DNA from: Pseudomonas sp. UBA4617
GTDB lineage: Bacteria > Pseudomonadota > Gammaproteobacteria > Pseudomonadales > Pseudomonadaceae
Length of the DNA: 52,877 nt
Assembly: GCF_002386445.1 (NCBI RefSeq)
Contig: NZ_DGIR01000039.1
Coordinates: forward strand, 1 to 52,877
Direction of reading: 5' to 3'
Shown here one piece after another: positions 44,995-52,877 of this stretch. The position numbers and the translations under genes were made by a program. Positions within the stretch are counted from its first letter, which is position 1, and each line of letters starts with the position of its first letter. The notes beneath the pieces were generated by a model that worked only from the letters and a program-made list of their open reading frames with translations, did not search any database and was not told the origin of the DNA.

Positions 44995-45018
44995 TTGATT
45001 GGCATAGCCAATACCCAT

Positions 45019-45045
45019 AAAGGCCCAGTTCCGGGCCTTTTCTTT
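45019..45045 (+). terminator. intrinsic terminator of the fRMsr operon
   Basis: AAAGGCCC-AGTTCC-GGGCCTTT followed by TCTTTT, 24 bases after the stop. Confidence 0.9.
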
Positions 45046-45076
45046 TCGCTACCCACAGCCATTTGTCCTGCCGCGG

Positions 45077-45367
45077 GTGTATTACGCACCTAGCATTTCT
45101 GTCAGTTTTCAAAGTTCAAACCTGGGCGTCCAATGGTGTGCAACTGACGGCAGCCTCTTCGCTGCTGGTTGTTATCCGCACCTATTCGACTTCAACTATC
45201 CGGCCCCTGAAGTACCGGCAATCGTGAAAGGCCAGGACGGGGAGGATAACCCGGATGGCATCTTGTTGCGTACTGCGCTGGACGAAGATCTCGAAGTCAT
45301 CGTAGACAAATGGAAAAACAGGGCGCGGTTAATAACAGGGGAATGGTCGCAATATACAAGGGTTTGA
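45077..45367 (+). pseudogene. possible truncated relic of an Ig-repeat gene
   Basis: A 96-residue open frame starting at GTG with no ribosome binding site, unlike either giant gene. Its end (DGILLRTALDEDLEVIVDKWKNRA) has a weak resemblance to the N-terminal region of the second large protein (VFIDKW near residue 40 and the W of VPAWPQM near 59). The promoter-like element seen before the two large genes also occurs inside its start (45089-45135). It may be a decayed first member of the cluster, or a chance frame. Confidence 0.35.
45089..45135 (+). promoter_or_regulatory. cluster-associated bipartite element, copy A
   Basis: CCTAGCATTTCTGTCAGT followed after 16 bases by TGGGCGTCCAATG. Copy B (50164-50210) shares 17 of 18 bases of the first block and most of the second at identical spacing (29 bases from the end of GTCAGT to the end of CAATG). 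Confidence 0.55.
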
Positions 45368-45629
45368 GCTTGAACGCAGTAACCGCAAATGCTTCTTTCA
45401 TGGGGGAATTCATGTGGGTAGAGAGGAAAAATTCAGAAAAATACCCTAATAAAGCCATCCTTTTTGGCCACTGCAGAAATCTACTTCCATGATAAATCAG
45501 CAGTCGTATCCCGCCACCTGACAGTTTTATCAGTAGACAGCCCAGGCGACAGCTGGCAGACGTTTACCGCACTAGTAATTTTGCCAGTTGGAAAAGTGTT
45601 GATTGCAACGTTCACTGTTGTTTGTCCCC
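45368..45629. other. lower-GC stretch without a supported gene
   Basis: About 260 AT-richer bases (for example AATACCCTAATAAAGCC) between the relic frame and copy C of the element. Only short unconvincing open frames are present. It differs in composition from the rest of the window and may be a remnant of transferred or decayed DNA. Confidence 0.4.
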
Positions 45630-45664
45630 GTCACTGGGTGGCGGCAGGTAACAGCCGTTCAATG
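45630..45664 (+). promoter_or_regulatory. cluster-associated bipartite element, copy C
   Basis: GTCACT (45630-45635), then exactly 29 bases ending in GCCGTTCAATG (45654-45664). It lacks the CCTAGCATTT block of copies A and B. It lies 30 bases before the first giant gene. Confidence 0.5.
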
Positions 45665-45694
45665 GCGCAATCACTTTTCCCATGAGGCTTATTC

Positions 45695-48600
45695 ATGAAC
45701 CGGTTCTCTGCAAGGCTCTTTCCTCCTCCTGCCGATGGCTCTGTTCCGTTGGTTTTACGGCCATTGCTGATTGCCGGGATGAGCACGCCCGTCGCATCAG
45801 CCGATGGCGGTATCAATATCAGCACGATCGAAGAAGATCCCAAGGGTTTATTGTCTGCCATCGACCCTTATCTGGATATGTACGAGGGAGACGTGCTGAC
45901 GGTGTATATCGAAGGCAACCCGCTGCCTCCTATCGACGTTAAAGAGACTGATGAGGGGAAGCGGATTTTTTTCCACCTGCCGGCCGACAGGTTCAATGTC
46001 GAGTGGGTAGAGAACATTCACTTCGAAGTGCTGCGCAAGGACGCGACGGCGCCCGAACCGTCGGCACCGCTGCGTCTGCGGGTGAAGCAGTACCGCCCGG
46101 GCGGCGTCGACAAGGAACCGCATCTGCCTGGGCACTCGGAATTGCCACGACCTAGGGTCCCGCAGGATGTCATCGACAATGGGGTCACTGCAGAGTGGGC
46201 TGCCAAGGGCGTGCCGGTAACTATCGATGTCTACCCTGACCGTGCCCCGCAGGATGTGGTGGTGCTGGATTGGGGCAGCGTGAAAGTACCGCGGGTAATC
46301 AGTGAAGCCGAAGCGGCAGGTAACGACCCGGTGGAGATTCTGGTCGGACAGGACGTTATCCTTGCCGCGGGTGACTCCGACGCATTGCAACTGAGCCATT
46401 GGCCCCACGATGAAGTGTGGAACTTTGCCAGCGACCGGTCGCGCCCCACCGTTATCACGGTGGAGGCGGGGGCCTGGCGGCTGGAAGAGCCGATCATCAA
46501 GGAGGCGGTCAACGGTGTGATCGACCTGGCCGAGCTCAAAGCCAGTGATGTCACAGTGTTTATCCGTACAAACCAGTCTCCGATTGCAGTAGGCGACAGC
46601 ATTGAATTCACCTGGGTCGGTACGCTGGCCAGCGGAGAGCAGCTTGAGCATCGCCAGACGCTGACTGTCGAAAGCGTACCGGCGCTTCTCGAAGCCAAGG
46701 TTCCCAATCGCCTGGTACGAAGCACGGCCCAGGGTACGGGAGACGCATCCTATGTGCTGCGGCCGGCGGATGGTTCTCCAGCGCAGTCGTCGAAGCGGGC
46801 ATTTGCCCGAATCGAAGGTGACATCTATCAACTGCCGGCGCCGATCGTGCTGGAAGCCATCGAAGACCTGATTGACGATCGTACCGAATCGGCTTGGGTG
46901 CTTGCCGGGCCTTACCCGGGCATGGGTAGTGGTGATGTGGTCAACCTGGTCTGGCGCGGCACGCGCGCGAACGGCACTCCCTACCTTTACGAAGAGGAGA
47001 AGCTGGCCACAGGCAAGGAAGAGCCATTGCAGTTCCACATTGAACGCGAGCACATCGAGGCACTCGCCGGCGGTACGCTGGAACTCTACTACCGGGTCGC
47101 CAATGACAGTGCGGCGCTCTACGGGGTGCGCGAATCCGATCGCAGCTATTACCGGGTGACCACGCTGCGCCATACCTTGCCTGCACCTGAGGTGCTCGAG
47201 TCGGATGGCGAAGTGCTGGACCCGGAATGGATCTTCCCCAATGGCGCTACCCTGCATGTTGGTTACACCGATTGGCTTGAGGACGATATCCTGACGTACT
47301 ACTGGCGCAGCGTGTACCCGGACGGTACGACCAGTGACTGGCTCGAAATTACCCAGGGCCAAGTGGGGAGACCGGTGGATTTCCGTATCAGCCCAGCAGT
47401 GGTGGAGGTTTCGCGCACCACCCTGATCCTCGCGTATTACACGGTCAAGCGCGCGGGTACCGAGCAGGTCGACATCTCGGACTTCCTCGAACTCTATATC
47501 GGCACGCCGATCCCCCTGGCCATCACCGCAGCCGTCGACAGCTACGGCGCTGTCGCCAATGGCGGGATCAGCGTTGACACTGCCGTCACCTTGAGTGGGA
47601 CTGCGCGAGCAAGGTTCGGGGTCGACATGCTCGATGGCGATGCCGAGGTGGGCTCGGCAGGGGCCGATGCCGATGGTGTGTGGTACTTCCCGATGACCGA
47701 GCTGGTACCGCGATCGTATAGCGTCAAAGCGCGGGCCCAGTACGGCAGGCGCCTGGTCTCCGAGCCCTGGGAGTTCACGGTAGTGGCGTATGTCGTGCCC
47801 AGCATCACCCGCATCGAGGATTCGCGCCGCGAGGTGGCCGAAGGGGCGACCACGGTCGACACGACAGTAACCGTTTCCGGGCTCGCAAGCCCCGGCCTGC
47901 AAATTGACCTGCTCGAGGGCGAAGTGAGTTTGCATACTGTAGATGTTGACCTTGGTGGCGCCTGGAGCGTGGATCTCGAAGGCCTGACGATCCGTAGTCA
48001 TGAACTGAAGGCCCGGGCCGTGTATGGCAACAAGGACCTCTCTGCGCCACGTGCCTTCGAGGTAGTCGCCGAGTTGGCACCGACCCTCGACAGTGTGCAG
48101 GACTCGCGCGGCGAACTGGCCGACGGCAAGACCACGGTCGATACGCAGATCGTGCTGGCGGGCAAGGCCAGTATCGGGCAGCCGGTGCAAATCCTGGATG
48201 GCAGCGTGCCGGTCGATACCGCCCGGGCCGATCTCGCCGGTAACTGGACCCTGACCTTGCGAAACCTGCAGGTGAAAGGCTACTCGATCAAGGTCAGGGC
48301 GCTCTACGGGCGTGACCAGGAGTCGGCTGTACGCCGGTTTACAGTGGTCGACTATATCTTCCCGACCATCATCAGCGTCCTGGACTCCCGGGGCGAAGTC
48401 CCCGATGGCGGTGCGACGGTCGATACCGCGCTTACCCTGGGCGGCGAAGCGAGTGCCAATGAACAGGTTGAAATCTTCGACGGCAATGCCAGCCTGGGCG
48501 TGCCGACCGTCAGCCCTGGGGGCATCTGGACGTTACGGCTCGATCAGCTGCCGATCAAGGTCTATGGCGTCAGGGCCAAGGCACTGTATGGCGCAGGTGA

Positions 48601-50035
48601 AGAATCGGCGGTAAGGACGTTCACCGTCTATGAGGAAATCAGGCCAAGCATTACCAGTGTCAGGGACAGCGACGGCGAGGTGACGCAGGGCGGTACCACG
48701 GTACATGCGCAGGTGAGCCTGGTCGGCAAGGCCAGTATCAACCAGAAGATCGAGCTTTTCGAAGGTGCCAACTCGTTGGGCGAGGTGCCGGTTGATGCCA
48801 GCGGCAACTGGAGCCATCTCATGGTCGGGCTCGAGCGCCGCGCCTACAGTTTGACGGCCAAGGCGTTGTATGGCGCTGGCCTGGTTTCGGACGCCCGCAC
48901 CTTCACCGTGGTGGAGGAAGTGGCACCAAGCATCGTCAGGGTGCAGGACAGTCTGGGGGATGTTGCCAACAATGGCTTCACGTACGACTCCAGTGTAACG
49001 GTCACTGGCACGGCGAGTATCGGGCGGCGGGTCGAACTGTTCGACGGTGCCACATCCAAGGGCCAGGCAGCGGTCAATGGCAGCGGCAACTGGAGCGCTG
49101 TGGTTTCTGCGCTGACCGTCGGCCAGCACCTGGTCAAGGCTGTGGCGTTGTACGGCAGCAAGCTGGAGTCGAGCGGCCATAGCTTCGAAATGCGCCAAGG
49201 TGCCACGCCAGTCATCACCCGTGTGGTCGATAGCAAGGGCCAGCCGATTGGTAATGGTGGCCGCACCTATGAAACCGGGCTGACACTGCATGGCAGCGCT
49301 CAAGCCGGGCTGAAAGTAGAGATGTTGGACAATGGCACGTCTGGGCCCACCGTAGCCGCACCGGGGGGCAACTGGCAGGCTCCGATGTCGGGGCTTGCCG
49401 TTGGTCGTCATGCGTTCACCGCTAAAGGCCTCTACGGCAACCAGCCGGTTTCCGGCGAGTGGATCGTCACGGTCGAGAACCGGCCGCCGTTGGTGATCGA
49501 TACCAGCCCCCTGGTACTCAATGGCAGGCTCTTCGTGCGTGGTGATAACGGCCAGGGGCCCAGCGTGGCGCCGGCCAACACGTCGCGGCAACGCGTGGCT
49601 AGTGGCGGTGTACCGCCATATGAATACAGCTCCAGTAATACGGCTGTCGCGAGCGTCGATAGCAACGGTACCGTCAGGTCGCGTGGCAATGGCAGTGCTG
49701 TCATCACCGTGCGCGACCAGGCCCAGCAATCGGTGAGCTACAACGTGACGGTGCAGAATGTCATTCGCATGTATTTCATGTCGTCTGCCCAGTACATCGT
49801 AGGGTGGGATCAGCGCATCTTTATGGGCGATCTGCGGGAAGTGTTCAATCAGTACAGGGCAGGCGGTGGGCTTGGCCAGATCGGTTGGCCTGGGGGGACT
49901 TATTGGGCTCGTGATCAACGGTTGATCTGGAATCCGCTTCCACGTCAGCAAGCCCAGCATAAGGACATGAACGGCGGTGGAGAGGGATGGTCGGCACAGC
50001 TCGGCCCTTCGTTCCCGGGCATTCGGTTAGGGTAA
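45695..50035 (+). CDS. giant multi-domain Ig-like repeat protein
   Basis: A 1446-residue protein. The N-terminal block (1-260) shares GIN, MxEGD, PGHSEL and ILAAGDSD landmarks with the next gene. Three ~115-residue beta modules follow (about 262-608). Then come seven ~95-residue Ig-like repeats (about 609-1261; consensus V-DS-G-V--G--T-DT-V-L-G-A, later W, KALYG, FTVV). A Big2-like domain (about 1265-1358, SSSNTAVASVDSNGTVRSRGNGSAVITVRD) precedes an 88-residue tail resembling a degenerate C-type-lectin-like domain (DLREVFNQYRAGGGLGQIGWPGGTYWA). A weakly hydrophobic segment at 17-36 (PLVLRPLLIAGM) aligns with a non-hydrophobic segment in the paralogue, so it is probably not a signal peptide. 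No barrel, LPXTG or RTX motif is seen. TGAGG precedes the ATG. The function is unknown; surface adhesion or a contact role is only inferred. Confidence 0.9.
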   Translation: MNRFSARLFPPPADGSVPLVLRPLLIAGMSTPVASADGGINISTIEEDPKGLLSAIDPYLDMYEGDVLTVYIEGNPLPPIDVKETDEGKRIFFHLPADRFNVEWVENIHFEVLRKDATAPEPSAPLRLRVKQYRPGGVDKEPHLPGHSELPRPRVPQDVIDNGVTAEWAAKGVPVTIDVYPDRAPQDVVVLDWGSVKVPRVISEAEAAGNDPVEILVGQDVILAAGDSDALQLSHWPHDEVWNFASDRSRPTVITVEAGAWRLEEPIIKEAVNGVIDLAELKASDVTVFIRTNQSPIAVGDSIEFTWVGTLASGEQLEHRQTLTVESVPALLEAKVPNRLVRSTAQGTGDASYVLRPADGSPAQSSKRAFARIEGDIYQLPAPIVLEAIEDLIDDRTESAWVLAGPYPGMGSGDVVNLVWRGTRANGTPYLYEEEKLATGKEEPLQFHIEREHIEALAGGTLELYYRVANDSAALYGVRESDRSYYRVTTLRHTLPAPEVLESDGEVLDPEWIFPNGATLHVGYTDWLEDDILTYYWRSVYPDGTTSDWLEITQGQVGRPVDFRISPAVVEVSRTTLILAYYTVKRAGTEQVDISDFLELYIGTPIPLAITAAVDSYGAVANGGISVDTAVTLSGTARARFGVDMLDGDAEVGSAGADADGVWYFPMTELVPRSYSVKARAQYGRRLVSEPWEFTVVAYVVPSITRIEDSRREVAEGATTVDTTVTVSGLASPGLQIDLLEGEVSLHTVDVDLGGAWSVDLEGLTIRSHELKARAVYGNKDLSAPRAFEVVAELAPTLDSVQDSRGELADGKTTVDTQIVLAGKASIGQPVQILDGSVPVDTARADLAGNWTLTLRNLQVKGYSIKVRALYGRDQESAVRRFTVVDYIFPTIISVLDSRGEVPDGGATVDTALTLGGEASANEQVEIFDGNASLGVPTVSPGGIWTLRLDQLPIKVYGVRAKALYGAGEESAVRTFTVYEEIRPSITSVRDSDGEVTQGGTTVHAQVSLVGKASINQKIELFEGANSLGEVPVDASGNWSHLMVGLERRAYSLTAKALYGAGLVSDARTFTVVEEVAPSIVRVQDSLGDVANNGFTYDSSVTVTGTASIGRRVELFDGATSKGQAAVNGSGNWSAVVSALTVGQHLVKAVALYGSKLESSGHSFEMRQGATPVITRVVDSKGQPIGNGGRTYETGLTLHGSAQAGLKVEMLDNGTSGPTVAAPGGNWQAPMSGLAVGRHAFTAKGLYGNQPVSGEWIVTVENRPPLVIDTSPLVLNGRLFVRGDNGQGPSVAPANTSRQRVASGGVPPYEYSSSNTAVASVDSNGTVRSRGNGSAVITVRDQAQQSVSYNVTVQNVIRMYFMSSAQYIVGWDQRIFMGDLREVFNQYRAGGGLGQIGWPGGTYWARDQRLIWNPLPRQQAQHKDMNGGGEGWSAQLGPSFPGIRLG
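47521..49475 (+). repeat. seven Ig-like repeats (~95 residues each)
   Basis: Coding repeats start near 47521, 47796, 48081, 48360, 48645, 48930 and 49207, about 285 bases apart. They are diverged at DNA level but share residues such as DS-G, DT, W and ALYG, indicating old duplications. Confidence 0.85.
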
Positions 50036-50088
50036 AGGTTGCTGAACTGCACGACCAGAAGCTGTGTAGCTGAAGTAGTGTTGACGAT

Positions 50089-50130
50089 AACGGCATTGCT
50101 GGCCTGGCCAGCAATGCCGTTTCTGTTTTT
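50089..50130 (+). terminator. intrinsic terminator after the first giant gene
   Basis: AACGGCATTGCTGGCC-T-GGCCAGCAATGCCGTT, a near-perfect inverted repeat with 16-base arms, followed by TCTGTTTTT. The two giant genes are thus separate transcripts. Confidence 0.9.
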
Positions 50131-50163
50131 GAGCCAGGTAGTAACCGATATTTTCATGCTTCC

Positions 50164-50210
50164 CCTAGCATTTTTGTCAGTAGCAGGCCACTTCGGCTTG
50201 GCGTTCAATG
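50164..50210 (+). promoter_or_regulatory. cluster-associated bipartite element, copy B
   Basis: CCTAGCATTTTTGTCAGT, then TTGGCGTTCAATG ending 29 bases later. It lies after the terminator and 36 bases before the start of the second giant gene, so it may be its promoter or operator. Confidence 0.55.
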
Positions 50211-50246
50211 TTTCGTACTTCCCTCATTCGGTAAAGGAGCGGCGCA

Positions 50247-52877
50247 ATGTTGGACAACGACCAGTCGGCAGGCAATATCATTGCCCAGGCATCAGATGAC
50301 AGGCAGTTGGTGCTTGATGAACTTTCGATACCTGGTGCTACCGGCCCGGTGTTCATCGACAAATGGGGTATCAACCTTGCGGCGGCCCGTGAAAACTTTC
50401 CCAGAAACGGCCTGCAGTTATATGTCCCGGCGTGGCCGCAAATGAATGAAGGTGATCGGGTGCGGATTCTGCTTGGCAGTGACGAGGTCAGCAGCCTGAC
50501 CATTCCCTCTGAGTTGGTAGACCAGCGCCAGACGCTCTTCGTTCCGCCGATTCACCTGCAGAATGGCGCTGCTGAACTCAGCTATCGGGTCAAGCGACTG
50601 GGGCAGGTAGAGGAGCCTTCGGCGGCGACCGGTATCTACGTCAAGCTCGAGCGTCCCGGTGGCCAGGACCAGGACGGCTCCAACCCTGGGCATTCCGAGC
50701 TCAAATTCACCCTGCCGGAGGATGTGGTCAAGGACGGGGTGGACCAGGAGCGCGCCAAGCAGGGGGTGGAGGTGACCATCCTGCCTTATCCGTTCATGGC
50801 CGAGGACGACAAGATCCGCCTCAGCTGGGGCGGTCAGTTCATTAGCCATACTGTGACCCCGGAACAGGCGAGCAGCCCCGAGGAAAATCCCGTTGTGATC
50901 CTGGTCGAGGAAGCAGTGATTCTCGCGGCGGGCGATTCGGATGAAAAAGGCTTGGCGATAGCTTTTGAAGTTTATGACCTGGTTGACAACCGCTCCGAGG
51001 ACTGGAGTGCCGAGCAGCGGGTGGTGGTCGACACCGGCAATGCGCGACTTGCCGCTGGCATCGTGAAGGAAGCCAGGAACAACGTCCTCGACCTTGAGGT
51101 TCTGGGTGATGCCGATGCTACCTTGCAGGTGTGGGCGTCTGGTGCGCCGTTCGCGGTGGGCGACAGCATCGTGGCCAGCCTGTTCGGCGAGACCGAGGAC
51201 GGGCGCCCGGTGGACATCACTTATCCGCCCAAGCTAATCGAGAGCGTGCCGGCGGTGCTCGAAATCGGCATTGCCAATGCAGATGTGCGCCAACTGGCCA
51301 AGACCCAGGCGAAATTCAGCTATGAGCTGGTCAAGTCGGAGGCGTCGCGCCGGGCCCTGGGTGTCCAGGCTTATGAGCAGCAGCGGGCTGAAGGCAGCTA
51401 TCAGTCCAGAGGCCAGTTCGTCGCCATTCAGGGCGAAGCTGTACGCCTGGCCGCGCCGAAGGCACTGGATGCCCAGCAGGGCACCCTCGACCCGGCGTTG
51501 CCGGTAGCCAACATCGAGGTGCCCTGGGACGACAGTATGCAGGCGGGCGATGTGATCACTTTGGTCTGGGAGGGGGAAAGGCCGGACCTGGAGCCATACT
51601 TCCCGGCAATCGATCCCCATGACATCAGCAACGGTGAGGCAGCGCGCAAGGAGCCGATTCCGTTCTCGGTCGATGGCAAACACCTGAAGGCGATCGAGGG
51701 TGGCAAACTGGTGCTGCTCTATACGCTGGAGCGGGCCGGTCTGTCGCCACGCAGGTCGGAGCGCACGATCACCTTCAATGTCGGTGAACCGCGCGCTGAG
51801 TTGCCAGCACCGAGTGTCGACTACGCAGAGCAACAGGCAGATGGCAGCTGGGTGCTCGATCCCGAAAAGGTACCGGTCGGTGGTACCAAGCTGGTGGTGC
51901 AGCGCTATGCGCGTGTCAGGATAGGCGATGTACTGTGGTTCAACTGGGAGGGCACGGATCAGGCGTCGCTGGAAGACTGGATCAACATCACCGCTGCCAA
52001 CCACGAGCGCGAACATTATGATCTGACCATCAGTAAAAAACTGGTAACCGATAACGACGGTCACGCGGTGGTGGCGTCTTACTGGGTCGCGCGGGCGGAG
52101 GGAGCGTCCAGTTACTCCGAGCCGTTGACGCTGCAAGTCGGGGCTGCTGTCCCGGCGCTTCCGGAGCTGGTCATCAAAGAGGCCACTGCAGAGCGGGTCA
52201 TTGATCCCGCGCTTGTCGCGGACGGTGCAACGGTTGTAATAGGCGCCGATGCCGGCTTGCAACCGCAAGACAAGGTACGTATCGAAGTGCAGGGGGCGTA
52301 CCCGGACGATCAGACGCACACCGTGGAGAGGGCAGGTGAACAGGAGTTCAAGATTGCCGCTGAAGTGATCCGGGGTAACGAGAATAGCCAGATCACGGTG
52401 ACCTATTTCGTCCTCCGGGGAGGTGTCGAGCCAGAACAGCCCTCTGCTCCGGTTGAATTCACAGTGCTTGAAATCAGCGAGCCAGCGCTTCCGGAACTGG
52501 TCATCGAAGAGGCCATCGAGGGGGTCATCGATCCTGCACATGTCGCGGACGGTGCAACGGTGTTCATCGCCGCCAGTGCCGAGTTGCAACCGCTGGACAA
52601 GGTACGTATCGAATTGAAGGGGACGTATCCGGACAATCAGACGCACATCGTGGAGACGGCAGGTGAACAGGAGTTCAAGATCGCCGCTGAGGTGATCCGG
52701 GGTAACGAGAATAGCCAAATCACGGTGACCTATTTCGTCCTCCGGGGAGGTGTCGAGCCAGAACAGCCCTCTGCGCCGGTTGAATTCACAGTGCTTGAAA
52801 TCAGCGAGCCAGCGCTTCCGGAACTGGTCATCGAAGAGGCCATCGAGGGGGTCATTGATCCTGCACATGTCGCGGAC
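50247..52877 (+). CDS. second giant Ig-like repeat protein, 3-prime end outside window
   Basis: An uninterrupted frame of 877 codons to the window edge with no stop. The ATG at 50247 follows AAAGGAGC. The N-terminal region is paralogous to the previous gene: LVLDELSIPGATGPVFIDKWGINL aligns without gaps with LVLRPLLIAGMSTPVASADGGINI, and NPGHSELKFTLPEDVVKDGV and VILVEEAVILAAGDSD match as well. It then carries ~110-residue beta modules (about 399, 518), and from residue 639 a new set of almost identical 109-110-residue repeats (LPELVIEEAIEGVIDPAHVADGATV...). No signal peptide or membrane helix is seen in the visible part. It is probably an exported or contact-type repeat protein; the function is unknown. 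Confidence 0.88.
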   Translation, partial: MLDNDQSAGNIIAQASDDRQLVLDELSIPGATGPVFIDKWGINLAAARENFPRNGLQLYVPAWPQMNEGDRVRILLGSDEVSSLTIPSELVDQRQTLFVPPIHLQNGAAELSYRVKRLGQVEEPSAATGIYVKLERPGGQDQDGSNPGHSELKFTLPEDVVKDGVDQERAKQGVEVTILPYPFMAEDDKIRLSWGGQFISHTVTPEQASSPEENPVVILVEEAVILAAGDSDEKGLAIAFEVYDLVDNRSEDWSAEQRVVVDTGNARLAAGIVKEARNNVLDLEVLGDADATLQVWASGAPFAVGDSIVASLFGETEDGRPVDITYPPKLIESVPAVLEIGIANADVRQLAKTQAKFSYELVKSEASRRALGVQAYEQQRAEGSYQSRGQFVAIQGEAVRLAAPKALDAQQGTLDPALPVANIEVPWDDSMQAGDVITLVWEGERPDLEPYFPAIDPHDISNGEAARKEPIPFSVDGKHLKAIEGGKLVLLYTLERAGLSPRRSERTITFNVGEPRAELPAPSVDYAEQQADGSWVLDPEKVPVGGTKLVVQRYARVRIGDVLWFNWEGTDQASLEDWINITAANHEREHYDLTISKKLVTDNDGHAVVASYWVARAEGASSYSEPLTLQVGAAVPALPELVIKEATAERVIDPALVADGATVVIGADAGLQPQDKVRIEVQGAYPDDQTHTVERAGEQEFKIAAEVIRGNENSQITVTYFVLRGGVEPEQPSAPVEFTVLEISEPALPELVIEEAIEGVIDPAHVADGATVFIAASAELQPLDKVRIELKGTYPDNQTHIVETAGEQEFKIAAEVIRGNENSQITVTYFVLRGGVEPEQPSAPVEFTVLEISEPALPELVIEEAIEGVIDPAHVAD
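52161..52877 (+). repeat. recent tandem repeats in the second giant gene
   Basis: Units begin at 52161, 52491 and 52818, that is 330 and 327 bases apart. The last ~170 bases of units 1 and 2 differ at about four positions. The first 60 bases of units 2 and 3 differ at one. The array continues beyond the window. Confidence 0.92.

Noticed and set aside
45464..45685. 73-codon frame just before the first giant gene
   Set aside because: It has no ribosome binding site and begins at an unconvincing codon. It also spans the conserved DNA element, so a regulatory reading is better supported.
45695..45820. Signal peptide in the first giant protein (PLVLRPLLIAGMSTPVASA)
   Set aside because: The hydrophobic run is short and broken by Arg, it starts 17 residues in without a proper basic start, and the paralogue has a hydrophilic segment at the aligned place.
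45848..49960. Minus-strand frames of 780 and 475 codons
   Set aside because: They are antisense shadows of the first giant gene, with low-complexity His/Arg/Gln composition and no motif.
50164..50220. Sigma54 promoter at the giant-gene element
   Set aside because: The GG and GC dinucleotides of the -24/-12 consensus are not at the required 10-base spacing in any of the three copies.
51234..52868. 544-codon minus-strand frame at the window end
   Set aside because: It is the complement of the tandem repeats in the second giant gene, so it repeats only because the coding strand does.

Overview
The window is a chromosomal segment of a fluorescent pseudomonad, most likely of the Pseudomonas putida group. 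It is GC-rich with dense, short-gapped genes. It carries many short palindromic REP-type repeats built around GCGGGTAAACCCGCTCCCACAGG, as in P. putida. It keeps gene neighbourhoods I recall from Pseudomonas: earP - efp - ohr - ohrR, and tpm - htpX - alaA - msrB - glutathione peroxidase - SagS-like hybrid kinase. All taxonomic and synteny statements come from memory and translation, not from a search.

Layout. 1-10.2 kb: small membrane protein, isochorismatase-fold hydrolase, prmB, alpha/beta hydrolase, aroC, MFS transporter plus an odd acireductone-dioxygenase-like protein, DUF3509 protein, ankyrin protein, ZIP transporter. 10.3-18.3 kb: LTA-synthase-like sulfatase, rraB-like gene, c-type cytochrome, glutamine amidotransferase, corA, acyltransferase, crotonase, tRNA-Ser(GGA). 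18.4-25.2 kb: TonB siderophore receptor, MFS, SDR with divergent LysR, Gre-like factor. 25.3-34 kb: EF-P and its rhamnosyltransferase, the Ohr/OhrR peroxide pair, two LysR genes, a TauE exporter, DUF1127 protein, class II DAHP synthase, spermidine-synthase-like methyltransferase fold. 34-45 kb: DEAD-box helicase with a long leader, extradiol dioxygenase, tpm, htpX, alaA, msrB, glutathione peroxidase, hybrid kinase, DUF815 ATPase and free-methionine-sulfoxide reductase. Several of these genes (ohr, msrB, gpx, fRMsr) handle oxidative damage.

45-52.9 kb is the accessory part. After a terminator and a lower-GC patch come two adjacent, same-strand genes for very large modular beta-sandwich (Ig-like) proteins: a complete one of 1446 residues, and a second that runs off the window after 877 codons. 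They share N-terminal sequence and ~110-residue modules. Neither shows a convincing signal peptide, membrane anchor or autotransporter barrel. A bipartite DNA element (GTCA(G/C)T, then the C-A-A-T-G end of G(G/C)CGT(T/C)CAATG exactly 29 bases on) occurs three times in front of this cluster. The second gene carries nearly identical tandem repeats that look recently amplified. This locus is the best candidate for an undescribed system.
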